Origin: an uncultured Fodinibius sp.
Lineage (GTDB): Bacteria > Bacteroidota > Rhodothermia > Balneolales > Balneolaceae
DNA: 64,000 bases
Reading direction: 5' to 3'
Assembly: GCA_913057775.1 (NCBI GenBank)
Contig: CAJXOG010000002.1
Location: forward strand, 124,001 to 188,000
Part shown: in pieces, positions 54,542 through 64,000 of the stretch
How the letters are laid out: each line of letters starts with the position of its first letter
Numbering within the stretch: position 1 is the stretch's first letter
The notes under the pieces: model-generated
What the model was told of the DNA's origin: nothing
The model's input: only the letters and a program-made list of their open reading frames with translations
Database searches by the model: none
Translations under genes and position numbers: made by a program

Positions 54542-56026
54542 ATGGAAGGTAGTGTACGTGTACGTTTTGCGCCGTCACCCACAGGTTTACTGCATATTGG
54601 TGGGCTCCGGACGGCACTTTATAATTATTTATTTGCGAAGGGCAATGACGGAACGTTTGTGCTCCGTATTGAAGACACCGATCAGGCTCGCTATGTAGAG
54701 GGCGCTGAAGAAGATATCCACCGCTCTTTGAGTTGGGCGGGCATGGAAGTTGATGAAGGTCCGGAAAATTCTGGCGATGTAGGACCGTATCGGCAGAGTG
54801 AGCGCAAAGATATTTACGAAGATTATGCTGAACAGCTTGTAGAGCAAGGCAATGCCTATTACGCATTTGATACCACAGAAGAGCTTGATCAGATGCGGGA
54901 GCGGTTGAAAAAGTCAGGGAATCCGTCGCCCAAGTACGATGCCATTACCAGAATGTCGATGAAAAATAGCCTGACCCTTCCTGAGGAGGAGGTCGAACGC
55001 AAGCTGGATGAAGGCGAAGAATACGTTATTCGTTTGAAAGTGCCGCGACGCGAAACCATCCGTTTTGAAGATGAGGTTCGCGGGTTTGTATCCTTCGAAA
55101 GTAAAGGGTTGGATGATCAGGTGCTGCTTAAATCCGACGGAATGCCGACCTATCACTTAGCGAACGTGGTAGATGATCACCTGATGAAAATTTCGCACGT
55201 AATCCGAGGGGAAGAGTGGCTCAGCAGTACGCCCAAGCACATTTTAATGTACGAATATTTTGGCTGGGAGCCGCCCAAGATGGCGCACTTGCCGTTAATA
55301 ATGTCACCCAGTGGAGGAAAGCTTTCTAAGCGTAAAGCCGAGACTGAAGGGATTCCCATTAATACCAAAGATTATATTGAGCAGAAGTTTGAGCCGGAAG
55401 CGTTAATTAACTTTTTGGCTTATCTGGGATGGAGTCCGGGCGACGATTCGGAGATCCATTCGCTGGAAGAACTTTGTGAGTTGTTCTCACTGGATCGCGT
55501 AAGTAAAGGCGGTGCAGTGTTCGATTATGATAAGCTGATCTGGTACAATGAGCACTATCTGCGTGAAAAGCCGGCTGACGAGCTTTGGCCACGCGTGCAG
55601 GAGATTGCCAAAGAGCACGGTCTTGATCCCGATGAGGACTATATGAAACAGATTATTCCGCTGATGAAAGAGCGTGCCAGTAAGGTTGAGGACTTCGTAA
55701 CGATGGGACGATTTTTCTTTGAGGATCCCGAGGAGTATGAAGACCAAGCGGTTAAGAAGTGGAAAGACAATAGTGCCGAGCTTCTGGAAGCGTATGTCGA
55801 AAAAATTGAAGACCTCGATGAAGATGAGTTCAAGGCCAAGAAGCTTAAAGACAAGATCAAAGAAGTGATCGAAGCTCACGACGTTGGTTTTGGTCCGCTG
55901 ATGATGCCCTTACGTGTTGCCGTATCGGGTATGGGATACGGACCTGATTTAACGCCAACGATTGAATTGCTTGGCAAAGAAACGACTATACGTCGCATAA
56001 AAGCAGCAATTGAAAAGCTGGGATAA
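54542..56026 (+). CDS. gltX: Glutamyl-tRNA synthetase
   Basis: The 494-residue class I synthetase has the HIGH-type motif APSPTGLLHIGGLRTALYNY and the KMSKS-type motif GGKLSKRKAE. The C-terminal anticodon-binding domain (about 340-494) has helical repeats typical of GltX. It is charged with Glu-tRNA formation; whether it also misacylates tRNA-Gln depends on other genes not in view. A terminator follows at 56068-56102. Confidence 0.97.
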   Translation: MEGSVRVRFAPSPTGLLHIGGLRTALYNYLFAKGNDGTFVLRIEDTDQARYVEGAEEDIHRSLSWAGMEVDEGPENSGDVGPYRQSERKDIYEDYAEQLVEQGNAYYAFDTTEELDQMRERLKKSGNPSPKYDAITRMSMKNSLTLPEEEVERKLDEGEEYVIRLKVPRRETIRFEDEVRGFVSFESKGLDDQVLLKSDGMPTYHLANVVDDHLMKISHVIRGEEWLSSTPKHILMYEYFGWEPPKMAHLPLIMSPSGGKLSKRKAETEGIPINTKDYIEQKFEPEALINFLAYLGWSPGDDSEIHSLEELCELFSLDRVSKGGAVFDYDKLIWYNEHYLREKPADELWPRVQEIAKEHGLDPDEDYMKQIIPLMKERASKVEDFVTMGRFFFEDPEEYEDQAVKKWKDNSAELLEAYVEKIEDLDEDEFKAKKLKDKIKEVIEAHDVGFGPLMMPLRVAVSGMGYGPDLTPTIELLGKETTIRRIKAAIEKLG

Positions 56027-56067
56027 TTCACTCATAAATTTATCTCAATTATTTTATTTCTATTTAG

Positions 56068-56102
56068 CCCTGGCAGGAACTTGAATCCTGTCAGGGTTTT
56101 TT
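56068..56102 (+). terminator. Terminator downstream of gltX
   Basis: CCCTGGCAGGA (56068-56078) pairs with TCCTGTCAGGG (56086-56096), one G-U pair and a seven-base loop, followed by TTTTTT. Confidence 0.88.
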
Positions 56103-56241
56103 ATTTAATTATGAACAGTATCTCAAGCATCCTATTAAGGCAACAAATTTTTTTCTGGCAAATTATCTCAGAGATTGTATTTTCATTGATCAAATATGCG
56201 CTTGGCACAGCTAAGTAAAAAATTAATCAAATAGTCAGTTC

Positions 56242-57972
56242 ATGAAGCGTAAAACCCTATTTGTACTTGCCGGACTTTTCTCAGTCTTTCTGTTGATTAA
56301 TTTTGGTTACGCTTCACCCGATGTTGCACAAGCTGCTGAGGAAACTGCTAAAACAGGTATTGAAACAGGTAGTTGGCTCAGTATTTTGCCTCCACTCGTA
56401 GCTATCGGCATTGCGCTTATTTTTCGCCAGGTTCTCTTTGCCTTGTTTCTGGGGATCTGGTGCGGTGCTTTTTTAGCGGGAGATCTTTCATTTGGCGGTG
56501 TGTTTTCCAGCTTTTTTACAGCCCTCGACGGTTATATTGTGCCCGCAACTGCCGATGAAAGTCACATGAGTATTATCATCTTTACTATTCTTATCGGCGG
56601 TATGGTTGGCATTATCACCGATAACGGGGGAACACGAGGCGTTATCGAGCGTGTCACAAGTTTTGTCCGTACCAAAGTGCACGGACAGTTAATGACATCT
56701 CTAATGGGGTTTGTAATCTTTTTTGATGACTATGCCAACACTATGGTAGTGGGCAGTACTATGCGTCCGCTAACTGACAAGCTGCGCATTTCACGAGCCA
56801 AGCTGGCCTATTTGGTAGATGCAACTGCCGCTCCGGTAGCAACAGTAGCCCTTGTTAGTACGTGGATTGGAGCCATGGTCGGTTTCATCTCAGATGCCTC
56901 TTCAAAAATGCCCAATTTTAATGAGTCGGCCTACGCGGTTTTTCTGAGTTCGCTGCCGTATAATTTTTACGCGTTCTTTACGCTTCTTTTTGTGATTTTG
57001 ATCGCGTGGTCGGGACGTGATTTTGCTACTATGCTCACTTCACGTATCAATCTTTATAAGGCGAAGCACAATCCTGAACTCGATACGTATAACCTGTGGA
57101 AGGATAAAATTGAGGATGATGAGAAAACGAAGAAAGTATCGCATTGGTCCAATGCAGTTATTCCCATTATAACGCTTGTCGTAGGAACAATTGGTGGTTT
57201 GTTTATTACAGGAGAGGGAAATTCTATCCAGGCCATTATTGAATCTGCAGATTCTTATAAAGCATTGCTCTGGGGATCGCTTATTTCTGTTACCGCAGCT
57301 ATTATTATGACTCTTTCTCGAAAATTGCTGGAAATTGATGAGATGCTCGAAGGTATGATGGAGGGAATGCATACCATGTTTGATGGGCTTCTTATTTTGG
57401 TGCTGGCGTGGGCGCTCAGTGCGCTTACTGTTGAGCTTGGCACGGCCGATTACCTGATGAGCGTGTTTGGTGAAACGCTCAATCCTTATTGGTTGCCGGC
57501 TATAGTGTTTATTCTCTCAGCTCTTACAGCATTTGCCACGGGTTCGAGCTGGGGTACAATGGGTATCCTAATGCCACTGGTAGTGCCGCTGGCTTGGGAT
57601 ATTGGCAATAATACCGGGCTGGAATATGCAATGACGGCCGAAATTATTTATGCCAGTGTCAGTTCGGTGTTGGCAGGATCGGTTTGGGGTGACCACTGTT
57701 CTCCTATTTCGGATACCACTATTCTCAGCTCTATTGCTACCCAGTGTGATCACGTAGAGCACGTAAATACGCAGCTCCCTTATGCGATGACCGTTGGTGT
57801 AATCAGTGTTATGAGCTTAATTGCAATCATGGTGCTTGGCGTGCCTGCTTGGATTATCTATCCCGCCGGAGTAGTAATTATTGTGGCTATTATCTTTCAG
57901 TTTGGTAAAACTCCTGATCCCGCAGAATATACGCCTGAGGGCAAAGAGGCGGCGAGTACATCGTTGGATTAA
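56242..57972 (+). CDS. NhaC-family Na+/H+ antiporter
   Basis: The 576-residue protein has an N-terminal signal-like helix and about 12 membrane segments. It carries the family motifs FFDDYANTMVVGSTMRPLTDKLRISRAKLAYLVDATAAPVA (key residues FDDYAN, GSTMRP) and TGSSWGTMGILMPL near the C-terminal half, with SVWGDHCSPISDTTILSS. This is the Na_H_antiporter/NhaC family. Substrates may include sodium or organic ions. It is monocistronic, between gltX and the NRDE gene. Confidence 0.92.
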   Translation: MKRKTLFVLAGLFSVFLLINFGYASPDVAQAAEETAKTGIETGSWLSILPPLVAIGIALIFRQVLFALFLGIWCGAFLAGDLSFGGVFSSFFTALDGYIVPATADESHMSIIIFTILIGGMVGIITDNGGTRGVIERVTSFVRTKVHGQLMTSLMGFVIFFDDYANTMVVGSTMRPLTDKLRISRAKLAYLVDATAAPVATVALVSTWIGAMVGFISDASSKMPNFNESAYAVFLSSLPYNFYAFFTLLFVILIAWSGRDFATMLTSRINLYKAKHNPELDTYNLWKDKIEDDEKTKKVSHWSNAVIPIITLVVGTIGGLFITGEGNSIQAIIESADSYKALLWGSLISVTAAIIMTLSRKLLEIDEMLEGMMEGMHTMFDGLLILVLAWALSALTVELGTADYLMSVFGETLNPYWLPAIVFILSALTAFATGSSWGTMGILMPLVVPLAWDIGNNTGLEYAMTAEIIYASVSSVLAGSVWGDHCSPISDTTILSSIATQCDHVEHVNTQLPYAMTVGVISVMSLIAIMVLGVPAWIIYPAGVVIIVAIIFQFGKTPDPAEYTPEGKEAASTSLD

Positions 57973-58061
57973 ACTCGTAGCTTTATCTTTAATTTTAACT
58001 TAGTCAAGACTACAGGCTGTTATAGCACGAGCGTCAGGTTGTGCCATAGTGTTTAAAGAAA

Positions 58062-58832
58062 TTATTTAGTGATAGAAAACTTGTAACGGTTCTCTTCTTC
58101 AATTTCCATTGAGCCTGCTTTAAATCGTCGCTCGGCAAACGTTACTTCTTCATGATCATCAATGAGTAAAACCGTAGAGCAGCGTGTGCCGTAGCCGTCA
58201 CTTTTAATGAAGATCGGGGAAACTTTCTTTTCTACGTCTTTGGGAATTCCGGTATCCGGCAGTTCTTCCGCCGGAGCTTCGCGATCATCAGCTAATAGAT
58301 TAAATAAGGGTTCAGGAGAAATGGAATTGCCATTGACAAGCGACTGTAATTTACTTTTTGCGAGGCGAACTTTTGGCCAGGGGGTTTCCAGAAGATGATT
58401 GCTGAGGCCATATAATCCAGAATCTAAATAATGAATATTGTCTTGTTGGTTGGAGTAATAGCCCAGTTGGTCTAACGATCCCGCCAACAGGTTAAATCCC
58501 ATATACTGTTCAGCTCGGGACTGTAATTCTGGAAGGTAGCCTTGGGCACTTTTATCAGTTTGCAAAAAATCGAGCACTAACTTTCCCCGACTGGGCGGAT
58601 TTTCTTTCTCAATGTAAGGATCGCGGTAATTGGTTATCGCTGAAAACTCTCCTTGCTTGTTAATTCCCATCCAGGTACCGCCGGCTTTTAGATCTTTACC
58701 CGCTAATATGTTGGCGTTCCCATTCCAAAATTGAGCCGCTCGCGAAGGTCGTTCATAGTGTTCATCCCGGTTGGCCGCAAAAATCAACGGATATTGGGGA
58801 TGTTGTTTATATGAGAAAGCAATCAGACACAT
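58062..58832 (-). CDS. NRDE/TANGO2-family protein
   Basis: The 256-residue protein begins MCLIAFSYKQHPQYPLIFAANRDEHYERPS, with the conserved Cys2 and the NRDE motif, and ends with a TRCSTVLLID segment typical of the family. A nucleophile-hydrolase fold with heme-linked roles has been suggested for some members; no enzymatic role is proven here. Confidence 0.88.
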   Translation of the reverse strand: MCLIAFSYKQHPQYPLIFAANRDEHYERPSRAAQFWNGNANILAGKDLKAGGTWMGINKQGEFSAITNYRDPYIEKENPPSRGKLVLDFLQTDKSAQGYLPELQSRAEQYMGFNLLAGSLDQLGYYSNQQDNIHYLDSGLYGLSNHLLETPWPKVRLAKSKLQSLVNGNSISPEPLFNLLADDREAPAEELPDTGIPKDVEKKVSPIFIKSDGYGTRCSTVLLIDDHEEVTFAERRFKAGSMEIEEENRYKFSITK

Positions 58833-58927
58833 TTTTTAATAAGCTTAGGTGGAAAGCAGAAATTTACGTAACAATTTGGCATATTCGAGCATGAACACAA
58901 AAGAAATATCTCACAGCCAAAAACTGC

Positions 58928-61540
58928 ATGTCGATTATACATAGAAATTCTGCGTTTGGAGTCGGGGACTTTATTTTTGTTGCAGTAGGATTGTTATGTG
59001 TGGTTGGATTTTTTTTCGTCTATCCATCACAGGAGCCGCGCAGTGTTATCAAAACAACCATAGCAGAAGATTCGGTCGCTGCATCGGCGAATCAGGTTTT
59101 TCGTGAGTTAGGATATTCTCTTGATGGTTGGCAAGCATCAGATAGTAGATTGCAGAGTAGAACCAACTTACTTGATAGTTTGCAATTTGAAAACGGTCGC
59201 TCGGCATTTATTGATACCGCATCAGACGCTATGCCCCCGGGCTTGAATCCTTACTATTGGGAGGTCAACTTTTCCAATATTGAAACCAGGTCCCAATCTA
59301 CAGGAGATGGAAATGAAAATATTGATGTACGTCTTGATGAGCATGGACGTCTAATTGAATTTTTAAATTCTCAGAATAGTCTGCCCGATCGTCCTGTGCG
59401 TCGAAAGGCTTTAATTCATGCTTTTGAAGCGGAGGCTAATTTAGATTTGTGGAAGACGTTACCCGATTCAGCTTGGGATAAAGTGCTACGGTTTGATTTT
59501 GATGAGGATTATAACAGTAATTCAACTCCCGACTCAGTAGGTATAGCTAATACCGAGCGTTCACATACTTTTCAACGGACGAATATTGAGCGGTTGATGG
59601 ATTACTATTTACAAGCTGGTGGTTGGGAGTCGACTCGATTCGAGTTTTCGGAAATTCAGATTGAAACGGTTCACTCCCAAGCTGTTGCGGATGTGACTGT
59701 TGATGCTGCAGCTCCTATAATGGGGCAGAATCTCCGAATTAAAGCCCGTCTTCTTTCCAGTGGTGCATTGGTAAACCTTGATGCCACCTACAATCCGGAT
59801 GATGCCGAACCCGATATGCCCGGTCTTCTAGAAATTAGCAGGATATCGATAGTACCTCTTTTCGCCCTTGTTTTGATAATCCTGTTTTATTTCCGGATTC
59901 GTTCCCGGGCAATTGATACCCGATCAGCATTGATCGCTGGTATTTTGACAGGATTAATTGTGTCTGGAACAATCTTTTTACGCGAATGGGGAACCCATTC
60001 GTTGCTGGCGGCCAATGTGCAATCCATGGACTTGCTCGGGTTGGCACTTCAGATGGGATTTTCGGGTGCTTTTACTTCGGTGGGTGTGTTTGCGCTATTT
60101 GCTGTCGGAGATTCGATTATGCGCCAGTACTGGCCCCAAAAATTGTACACCTATGACTTTCTCCGCCAGGGAAGTTTTTTTAATAAGCCTATCGGAGAAA
60201 TGATTCTTCGTTCAATGTCACTGACGTTTATTTTATGTGGGATTTGGGCTGTTGCTCTTTCTTTGGCTCCCAATTTATTTTTCGAAATCGAACGCACTTT
60301 TATTGTCCACGAAGCAGCCTGGGCACCTATCTATCTCTTACTAAACAGCTTTTGGTTTAGCTTATTATTTGCTTTATGCATTTTTGCTGTTGGGGCAACG
60401 CAGCTCTATGGTTCTCATAAAAGAAAGTGGCTTGCTTCATTAACTGTGGTTCTTGGTGTTATTTTAATTATACCCACTTTTCAAAATGTTGGCCCGACCA
60501 TTTCGGAGATAATTCTTTTTGGGATATTGGGTATCGCCTTTACTGTTATTTTTCTAAAGTGGGATATTCTGACAGTCTTTTTCACCCATTTTCTTTTTGT
60601 ATTAATACTGGAGTCCTCAAGCGGCTGGGTTGTAAGTGGTTCGCCAGATCTTCCTGCACTCATTCTGTTGTTAATCTTTCTCTCTGCTAATGTTATAGCA
60701 GCAATGTTATTTATTCTAAAGGGAGAGAAGGAACAGTCTCTTTCAGGCTATGTGCCCGATTATGTCGAAGAGCTGGCACAAGAACAGCGAATCAAACAGG
60801 AACTTCGAATTGCGCGTGATGTGCAACAGTCTTTCTTACCTGTAGAAACACCGCGCTTTAAAAATCTGGATTTAGCCGCAATTTGTAAGCCGGCTTACGA
60901 GACGGGCGGTGATTATTATGATTTTGTTAAACTTGATGACCATCGTATCGCAGTAACCATTGGAGATGTAAGTGGCAAAGGAATTCAGGCCGCATTTTAC
61001 ATGACATTCATCAAAGGGATACTTCATAGCCTTTGTCGAGAGATTGATTCACCGGCAGAAATATTGAAGAAAGTAAATCGTTTATTTTATGATAATGCCC
61101 GGCGCGGAACGTTTATCTCGTTAGTTTATGGCATCATTGATCTCCAAAAAAATACCTTTCGATTTGCAAGAGCGGGGCATAATCCCGTGCTCAGAGTGGC
61201 TAGCAAAAAAGGTCTTATTGAGGAGCTTAAGCCCAAAGGAATTGGTATTGGATTATCGAAAGATCGTTTTGATGAGCAGTTGGAAGAAGTTGAGCTTTCT
61301 ATAGAAGAAAACAATGTGCTTGTTCTGTATACTGATGGAATCGTTGAGGCGTTGAGTGAGTCTCAAAACTTTTATGGCACTGATCGATTAAATTCAATGA
61401 TAAAACGAAATGCCCGTAAATCAGCAAAAGAAATTTTAGACCTCTTAGCTCATGATGTGAGATCATTTATTGGCAAGGCTAAACAGCACGATGATATGAC
61501 GATGATGGTCATGAAATTAAAAGATCAGAAAGAAAAATAG
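58928..61540 (+). CDS. SpoIIE/RsbU-type serine phosphatase with membrane sensor domain
   Basis: The 870-residue protein has one N-terminal helix (about 12-32), a large extracytoplasmic region to about residue 300, roughly seven membrane helices (300-610), a coiled segment (ELAQEQRIKQELRIARDVQQSFLP) and a PP2C-like SpoIIE domain (about 640-868). The domain has the metal-binding pattern in YETGGDYYDF, IGDVSGKGIQAAFYM and LYTDGIVEALS. Such phosphatases often act on anti-anti-sigma factors; none is adjacent. The thioredoxin gene follows after nine bases. Confidence 0.9.
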   Translation: MSIIHRNSAFGVGDFIFVAVGLLCVVGFFFVYPSQEPRSVIKTTIAEDSVAASANQVFRELGYSLDGWQASDSRLQSRTNLLDSLQFENGRSAFIDTASDAMPPGLNPYYWEVNFSNIETRSQSTGDGNENIDVRLDEHGRLIEFLNSQNSLPDRPVRRKALIHAFEAEANLDLWKTLPDSAWDKVLRFDFDEDYNSNSTPDSVGIANTERSHTFQRTNIERLMDYYLQAGGWESTRFEFSEIQIETVHSQAVADVTVDAAAPIMGQNLRIKARLLSSGALVNLDATYNPDDAEPDMPGLLEISRISIVPLFALVLIILFYFRIRSRAIDTRSALIAGILTGLIVSGTIFLREWGTHSLLAANVQSMDLLGLALQMGFSGAFTSVGVFALFAVGDSIMRQYWPQKLYTYDFLRQGSFFNKPIGEMILRSMSLTFILCGIWAVALSLAPNLFFEIERTFIVHEAAWAPIYLLLNSFWFSLLFALCIFAVGATQLYGSHKRKWLASLTVVLGVILIIPTFQNVGPTISEIILFGILGIAFTVIFLKWDILTVFFTHFLFVLILESSSGWVVSGSPDLPALILLLIFLSANVIAAMLFILKGEKEQSLSGYVPDYVEELAQEQRIKQELRIARDVQQSFLPVETPRFKNLDLAAICKPAYETGGDYYDFVKLDDHRIAVTIGDVSGKGIQAAFYMTFIKGILHSLCREIDSPAEILKKVNRLFYDNARRGTFISLVYGIIDLQKNTFRFARAGHNPVLRVASKKGLIEELKPKGIGIGLSKDRFDEQLEEVELSIEENNVLVLYTDGIVEALSESQNFYGTDRLNSMIKRNARKSAKEILDLLAHDVRSFIGKAKQHDDMTMMVMKLKDQKEK

Positions 61541-61549
61541 GTACTGTTA

Positions 61550-62065
61550 ATGAAATTAGCATGGAGTAGGAGAGGATTTCTCGTCGGTTTATTTGTATTT
61601 TTTGTGGCAATATATCCTGCGACAGCCCAGCAGAATATTAATTGGAAATCACTCTCTGAAGCCCAAGAGTTGGCTAAAGAAAATGGTAAAAAGATAATGC
61701 TTTTTGCCGAAGCCGAGTGGTGTGGATATTGCCAAAAAATGTATAAAGAGGTGTTTCCCAATCAGACCGTACAAGACAGTCTGCACAAATATTTTTATCC
61801 TGTTAAGGTAGATATCGAATCGGATCAGAAAATTGTATTCAATGGCAGTTCTCTTACCAAACGTCAGTTGGCACGCAAGTTCAGAGTTAGTTCTACGCCC
61901 ACATTTATTTTCCTTGATCAGGATGGTAATACCATAGGGAGACAGCCGGGATTTTTGCCGACTGATATTTTTGATAAACTTGTGGCTTTTGTGGGATCAG
62001 ATTTAACAGGCAAACAATCGTTTAAGCAATACTTGAAGCAACACGGAGTGGATATTAGTCGATAA
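61550..62065 (+). CDS. Exported thioredoxin-fold protein
   Basis: The 171-residue product has a signal peptide (MKLAWSRRGFLVGLFVFFVAI, cleaved near ATAQ). Its thioredoxin fold carries the active site AEWCGYCQKMY (CxxC) and cis-proline VSSTPTFIFLDQDGN. It is likely a periplasmic disulfide reductase or oxidase of the SoxW/DsbE-like group. It is nine bases downstream of the phosphatase gene, so the two are probably co-transcribed. Confidence 0.88.
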   Translation: MKLAWSRRGFLVGLFVFFVAIYPATAQQNINWKSLSEAQELAKENGKKIMLFAEAEWCGYCQKMYKEVFPNQTVQDSLHKYFYPVKVDIESDQKIVFNGSSLTKRQLARKFRVSSTPTFIFLDQDGNTIGRQPGFLPTDIFDKLVAFVGSDLTGKQSFKQYLKQHGVDISR

Positions 62066-62137
62066 TGTGAAAATGTAATGATGTTGAGATATTCTATATA
62101 TTAGGGCAATAGAAATAGAGCATAAAAGGTATTCAAG

Positions 62138-62794
62138 ATGGTATTAAGTCAGGCTGTTGAAGATTATCTGAAAGCGATATATACGCTGGAAACAGAAGAC
62201 AAAGGGGCATCAACAACGAAGATTGCAGATTCCCTGGATGTGTCATCGGCATCGGCTACCAACATGGTGAAACGGCTGGATAAGATGGGACTGGTTGATT
62301 ATGAGTCATACAAAGGGGCACGTTTAACGGATTCGGGCAAGAAGATTGCACTCGAAATTATACGCCACCATCGCTTGCTCGAGCTGTATCTGTTAGAGGT
62401 TATGGGCTATTCCTGGGATGAGGTACACGATGAGGCCGAAAAGTTGGAGCATCATATTTCGGAGCGGTTTGAGGATAAAATTGCCCAACTGCTTGATGAT
62501 CCCACCCACGATCCACACGGTGATCCCATCCCTACTAAAGAGGGATTAATGCCCGAAATGGATGCGAAACCTCTTGTTGATGGAGAAAAAGAGCGAGAGT
62601 ATATAGTCAGCCGGGTAAAAGATCAGAATCCGGAATTACTGCGCTACCTTGAAAAGATCGGCTTGCTACCCGGTATAAAAGTGAGAATAAAAGAAAAAGC
62701 TCCTTTTGATGGGCCGATTACCGTGCTTGTTGAAAATGATAAGCAGGTAGTCGGTAACGATGTTGCGAAGAATATCTTTGTTGCAGAGATGTAA
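62138..62794 (+). CDS. DtxR/MntR-family metal-dependent transcriptional regulator
   Basis: The 218-residue protein has an N-terminal winged helix (LKAIYTLETEDKGASTTKIADSLDVSSASATNMVKRL), the metal-binding dimerisation region (HHRLLELYLLEVMGYSWDEVHDEAEKLEHHISERFEDKI, key residues His/Glu/Asp) and a C-terminal FeoA/SH3-like domain (LLPGIKVRIKEKAPFDG). It likely represses metal uptake genes when Fe or Mn is plentiful. No target operator was identified. Confidence 0.94.
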   Translation: MVLSQAVEDYLKAIYTLETEDKGASTTKIADSLDVSSASATNMVKRLDKMGLVDYESYKGARLTDSGKKIALEIIRHHRLLELYLLEVMGYSWDEVHDEAEKLEHHISERFEDKIAQLLDDPTHDPHGDPIPTKEGLMPEMDAKPLVDGEKEREYIVSRVKDQNPELLRYLEKIGLLPGIKVRIKEKAPFDGPITVLVENDKQVVGNDVAKNIFVAEM

Positions 62795-63053
62795 ATGCTT
62801 TTCCTGAAAATATAAGTTATGCTCTATCTGGAAGAAGTAATATAGATCGAAAAAGAAATTGTTCTATTACTGTAAATAGATAGAAAAAAGGAACCCATCC
62901 TTTTGTAGGTAACTTCTATAAATAGTACAGTTGAAATTATTTGGGCTAAATCCGTATAGCAAGAGAAAAATGGCAGAAACTTTCGTCTTAGTCAGAAGTA
63001 GATGATCAGATTAGCGAACTCTTTTGAGAGGGAAGGCTGATTACCGATGAATA
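62795..63053. other. Gap after the DtxR gene
   Basis: Apart from a weak hairpin (AAAAGGA/TCCTTTT at 62886-62904, without a clear following T run), nothing was recognised in this AT-rich gap. Confidence 0.5.
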
Positions 63054-63085
63054 AAAAAGCCCGTACTTGGGGGTACGGGCTTTTT
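63054..63085. terminator. Bidirectional terminator between dtxR-type and dehydrogenase genes
   Basis: AAAAAGCCCGTAC (63054-63066) pairs with GTACGGGCTTTTT (63073-63085) across a six-base loop. It has T runs on both strands and lies downstream of the leftward dehydrogenase stop. Confidence 0.9.
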
Positions 63086-63118
63086 ATTTATGAACAGATA
63101 AGTTGAAGGTTTATTTAT

Positions 63119-64000
63119 CTATTTATTTTCGAGTATTACTTTAAGCGCTTTCTCTTCAGAAGCATTGCCAAAAGTATCATACGCATCCATTATTTTGTCT
63201 AATTTAAAATGATGGGTGATCAGCTGATCAGGCTCCAGTTCCCCGGATCCTACGGTTTTCATCAGCATAGGGATAGTATAGGTATCAACCAAACCTGTGG
63301 TCATCGTAATATTTTTAATCCACAGTTCTTCCAGCTTAAAGTCTACACTGGTACCGTGTACTCCCACGATAGCAACCTGCCCGCCGGCTTTGACGATATC
63401 CTGGCAGATATCAAAAGTGGCAGGAACACCAACAGCTTCAATGGAAACATCTACCCCTTTTCCATCGGTGAGTTCCAATATTTTGTCGACAGCATTTTCT
63501 TTACCGCTGTTAACGATGTCTGTAGCCCCAAATTCTTTTGATACTTTGAGGCGGTTGTCATCAAGATCAACCATGATGATTTCGGCAGGAGAATAAAACT
63601 GTGCAGTTAATAGTGCAGCCAGACCGATGGGACCGGCACCAACAATGGCCACTACGTCACCCGGTTTTACTTTGCCATTGAGCACGCCCACTTCAAAGCC
63701 CGTGGGTAAAATATCGCTGAGCATTACTAAGGCTTCTTCATCAGCACCTTCCGGGATGTGGTACAGACTTGTGTCGGCATGTGGGATGCGAACATATTCG
63801 GCCTGAGTACCATCAATGAGGTGACCCAGAATCCAGCCGCCGTCTTCACAGTGAGAATACATCTGCCGTTTACAGTTATCACACTTTCCGCAAGCGGTGA
63901 TACAGCTTATAAGTACGTGGTCTCCCTTTTTAAAGTTCGATACTCCGTCACCCACTTCTTCGATAATACCAACTCCTTCGTGGCCGAGCGTTGTTCCATC
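63119..64000 (-). CDS. Zinc-dependent alcohol dehydrogenase family protein (N-terminus beyond window)
   Basis: Reading leftward, the frame is open to the right edge, where the product shows TLGHEGVGIIEEVGDGV. It continues VLISCITACGKCDNCKRQMYSHC (the four-Cys structural zinc loop), the Rossmann loop VAIVGAGPIGLAALL and a C-terminal substrate region. About 294 residues are visible out of about 350. The GHE zinc ligand is present. It is a medium-chain dehydrogenase; substrate unknown. A GTG at 63955 lies within this frame and is an internal codon, not a start. Confidence 0.93.
   Translation of the reverse strand, partial: DGTTLGHEGVGIIEEVGDGVSNFKKGDHVLISCITACGKCDNCKRQMYSHCEDGGWILGHLIDGTQAEYVRIPHADTSLYHIPEGADEEALVMLSDILPTGFEVGVLNGKVKPGDVVAIVGAGPIGLAALLTAQFYSPAEIIMVDLDDNRLKVSKEFGATDIVNSGKENAVDKILELTDGKGVDVSIEAVGVPATFDICQDIVKAGGQVAIVGVHGTSVDFKLEELWIKNITMTTGLVDTYTIPMLMKTVGSGELEPDQLITHHFKLDKIMDAYDTFGNASEEKALKVILENK

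Overview
The window is a contiguous bacterial chromosome segment, moderately AT-rich, with no prophage, plasmid or IS backbone visible. The gene content points to the Bacteroidota/Rhodothermota/Balneolota side of the tree, most likely a Balneolales-type organism. This is an inference from family content: the Bacteroidota-type fused GlmU-like protein, DUF3127, DUF4412, WbqC and GxxExxY proteins, a division/cell-wall cluster without murF, and a 'DNPR' meso-DAP type MurE. No rRNA or other phylogenetic marker in the window settles it.

Layout. 1-2.9 kb: the 5' part of mutS2 (reading leftward out of the window) and a rightward phzF-like/tauE-like pair. 3-5.7 kb: an S9 peptidase bracketed by two near-identical terminator-bearing repeats. 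6-21.5 kb: a complete leftward division/cell-wall (dcw) operon, mraZ-rsmH-ftsL-ftsI-murE-mraY-murD-ftsW-murG-murC-ftsQ-ftsA-ftsZ, driven from a sigma70-like promoter carrying three TGGGN MraZ boxes, with two REP-like palindromes in its intergenic gaps. 22-27.7 kb: a leftward methionine/threonine operon metY-metX-thrA. Its leader contains a Cys/Met-rich 25-codon ORF, a terminator hairpin, then a SAM-I riboswitch with its own terminator. 27.8-31.2 kb: M1 peptidase, era and pdxJ. 31.3-39 kb: small lipoproteins, DUF families, an APH/P-loop kinase fusion, a HAD protein, tRNA-Leu(CAG), an Ig-like lipoprotein and a cold-shock protein. 39.2-42.4 kb: divergent GlmU-like and GlmS amino-sugar genes. 42.5-45.4 kb: a copper module (HMA-AraC regulator plus P1B ATPase). 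45.43-45.85 kb: a non-coding gap with a cluster of DnaA-box-like sites, a candidate replication origin. 45.8-64 kb: Hpt protein, holin-like membrane protein, methyltransferase, metzincin-like lipoprotein, SSS symporter with a small membrane partner, class V aminotransferase, WbqC, a GxxExxY gene between inverted repeats, gltX, NhaC antiporter, NRDE protein, SpoIIE-type phosphatase, thioredoxin-like protein, DtxR/MntR regulator and the C-terminal part of a zinc alcohol dehydrogenase that enters from beyond the right edge.

The genes connect through the cell wall (amino-sugar supply from GlmS and the GlmU-like protein feeding the Mur pathway and septal synthesis), through aspartate-derived methionine synthesis (ThrA, MetX, MetY), and through metal handling (CopA, HMA-AraC, DtxR/MntR). 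The most unusual signals are the stacked leader peptide plus SAM-I riboswitch, the DnaA-box cluster, the duplicated ftsZ terminator around the S9 peptidase, the GxxExxY gene between inverted repeats, and an unlisted 38-codon membrane ORF next to the SSS symporter.
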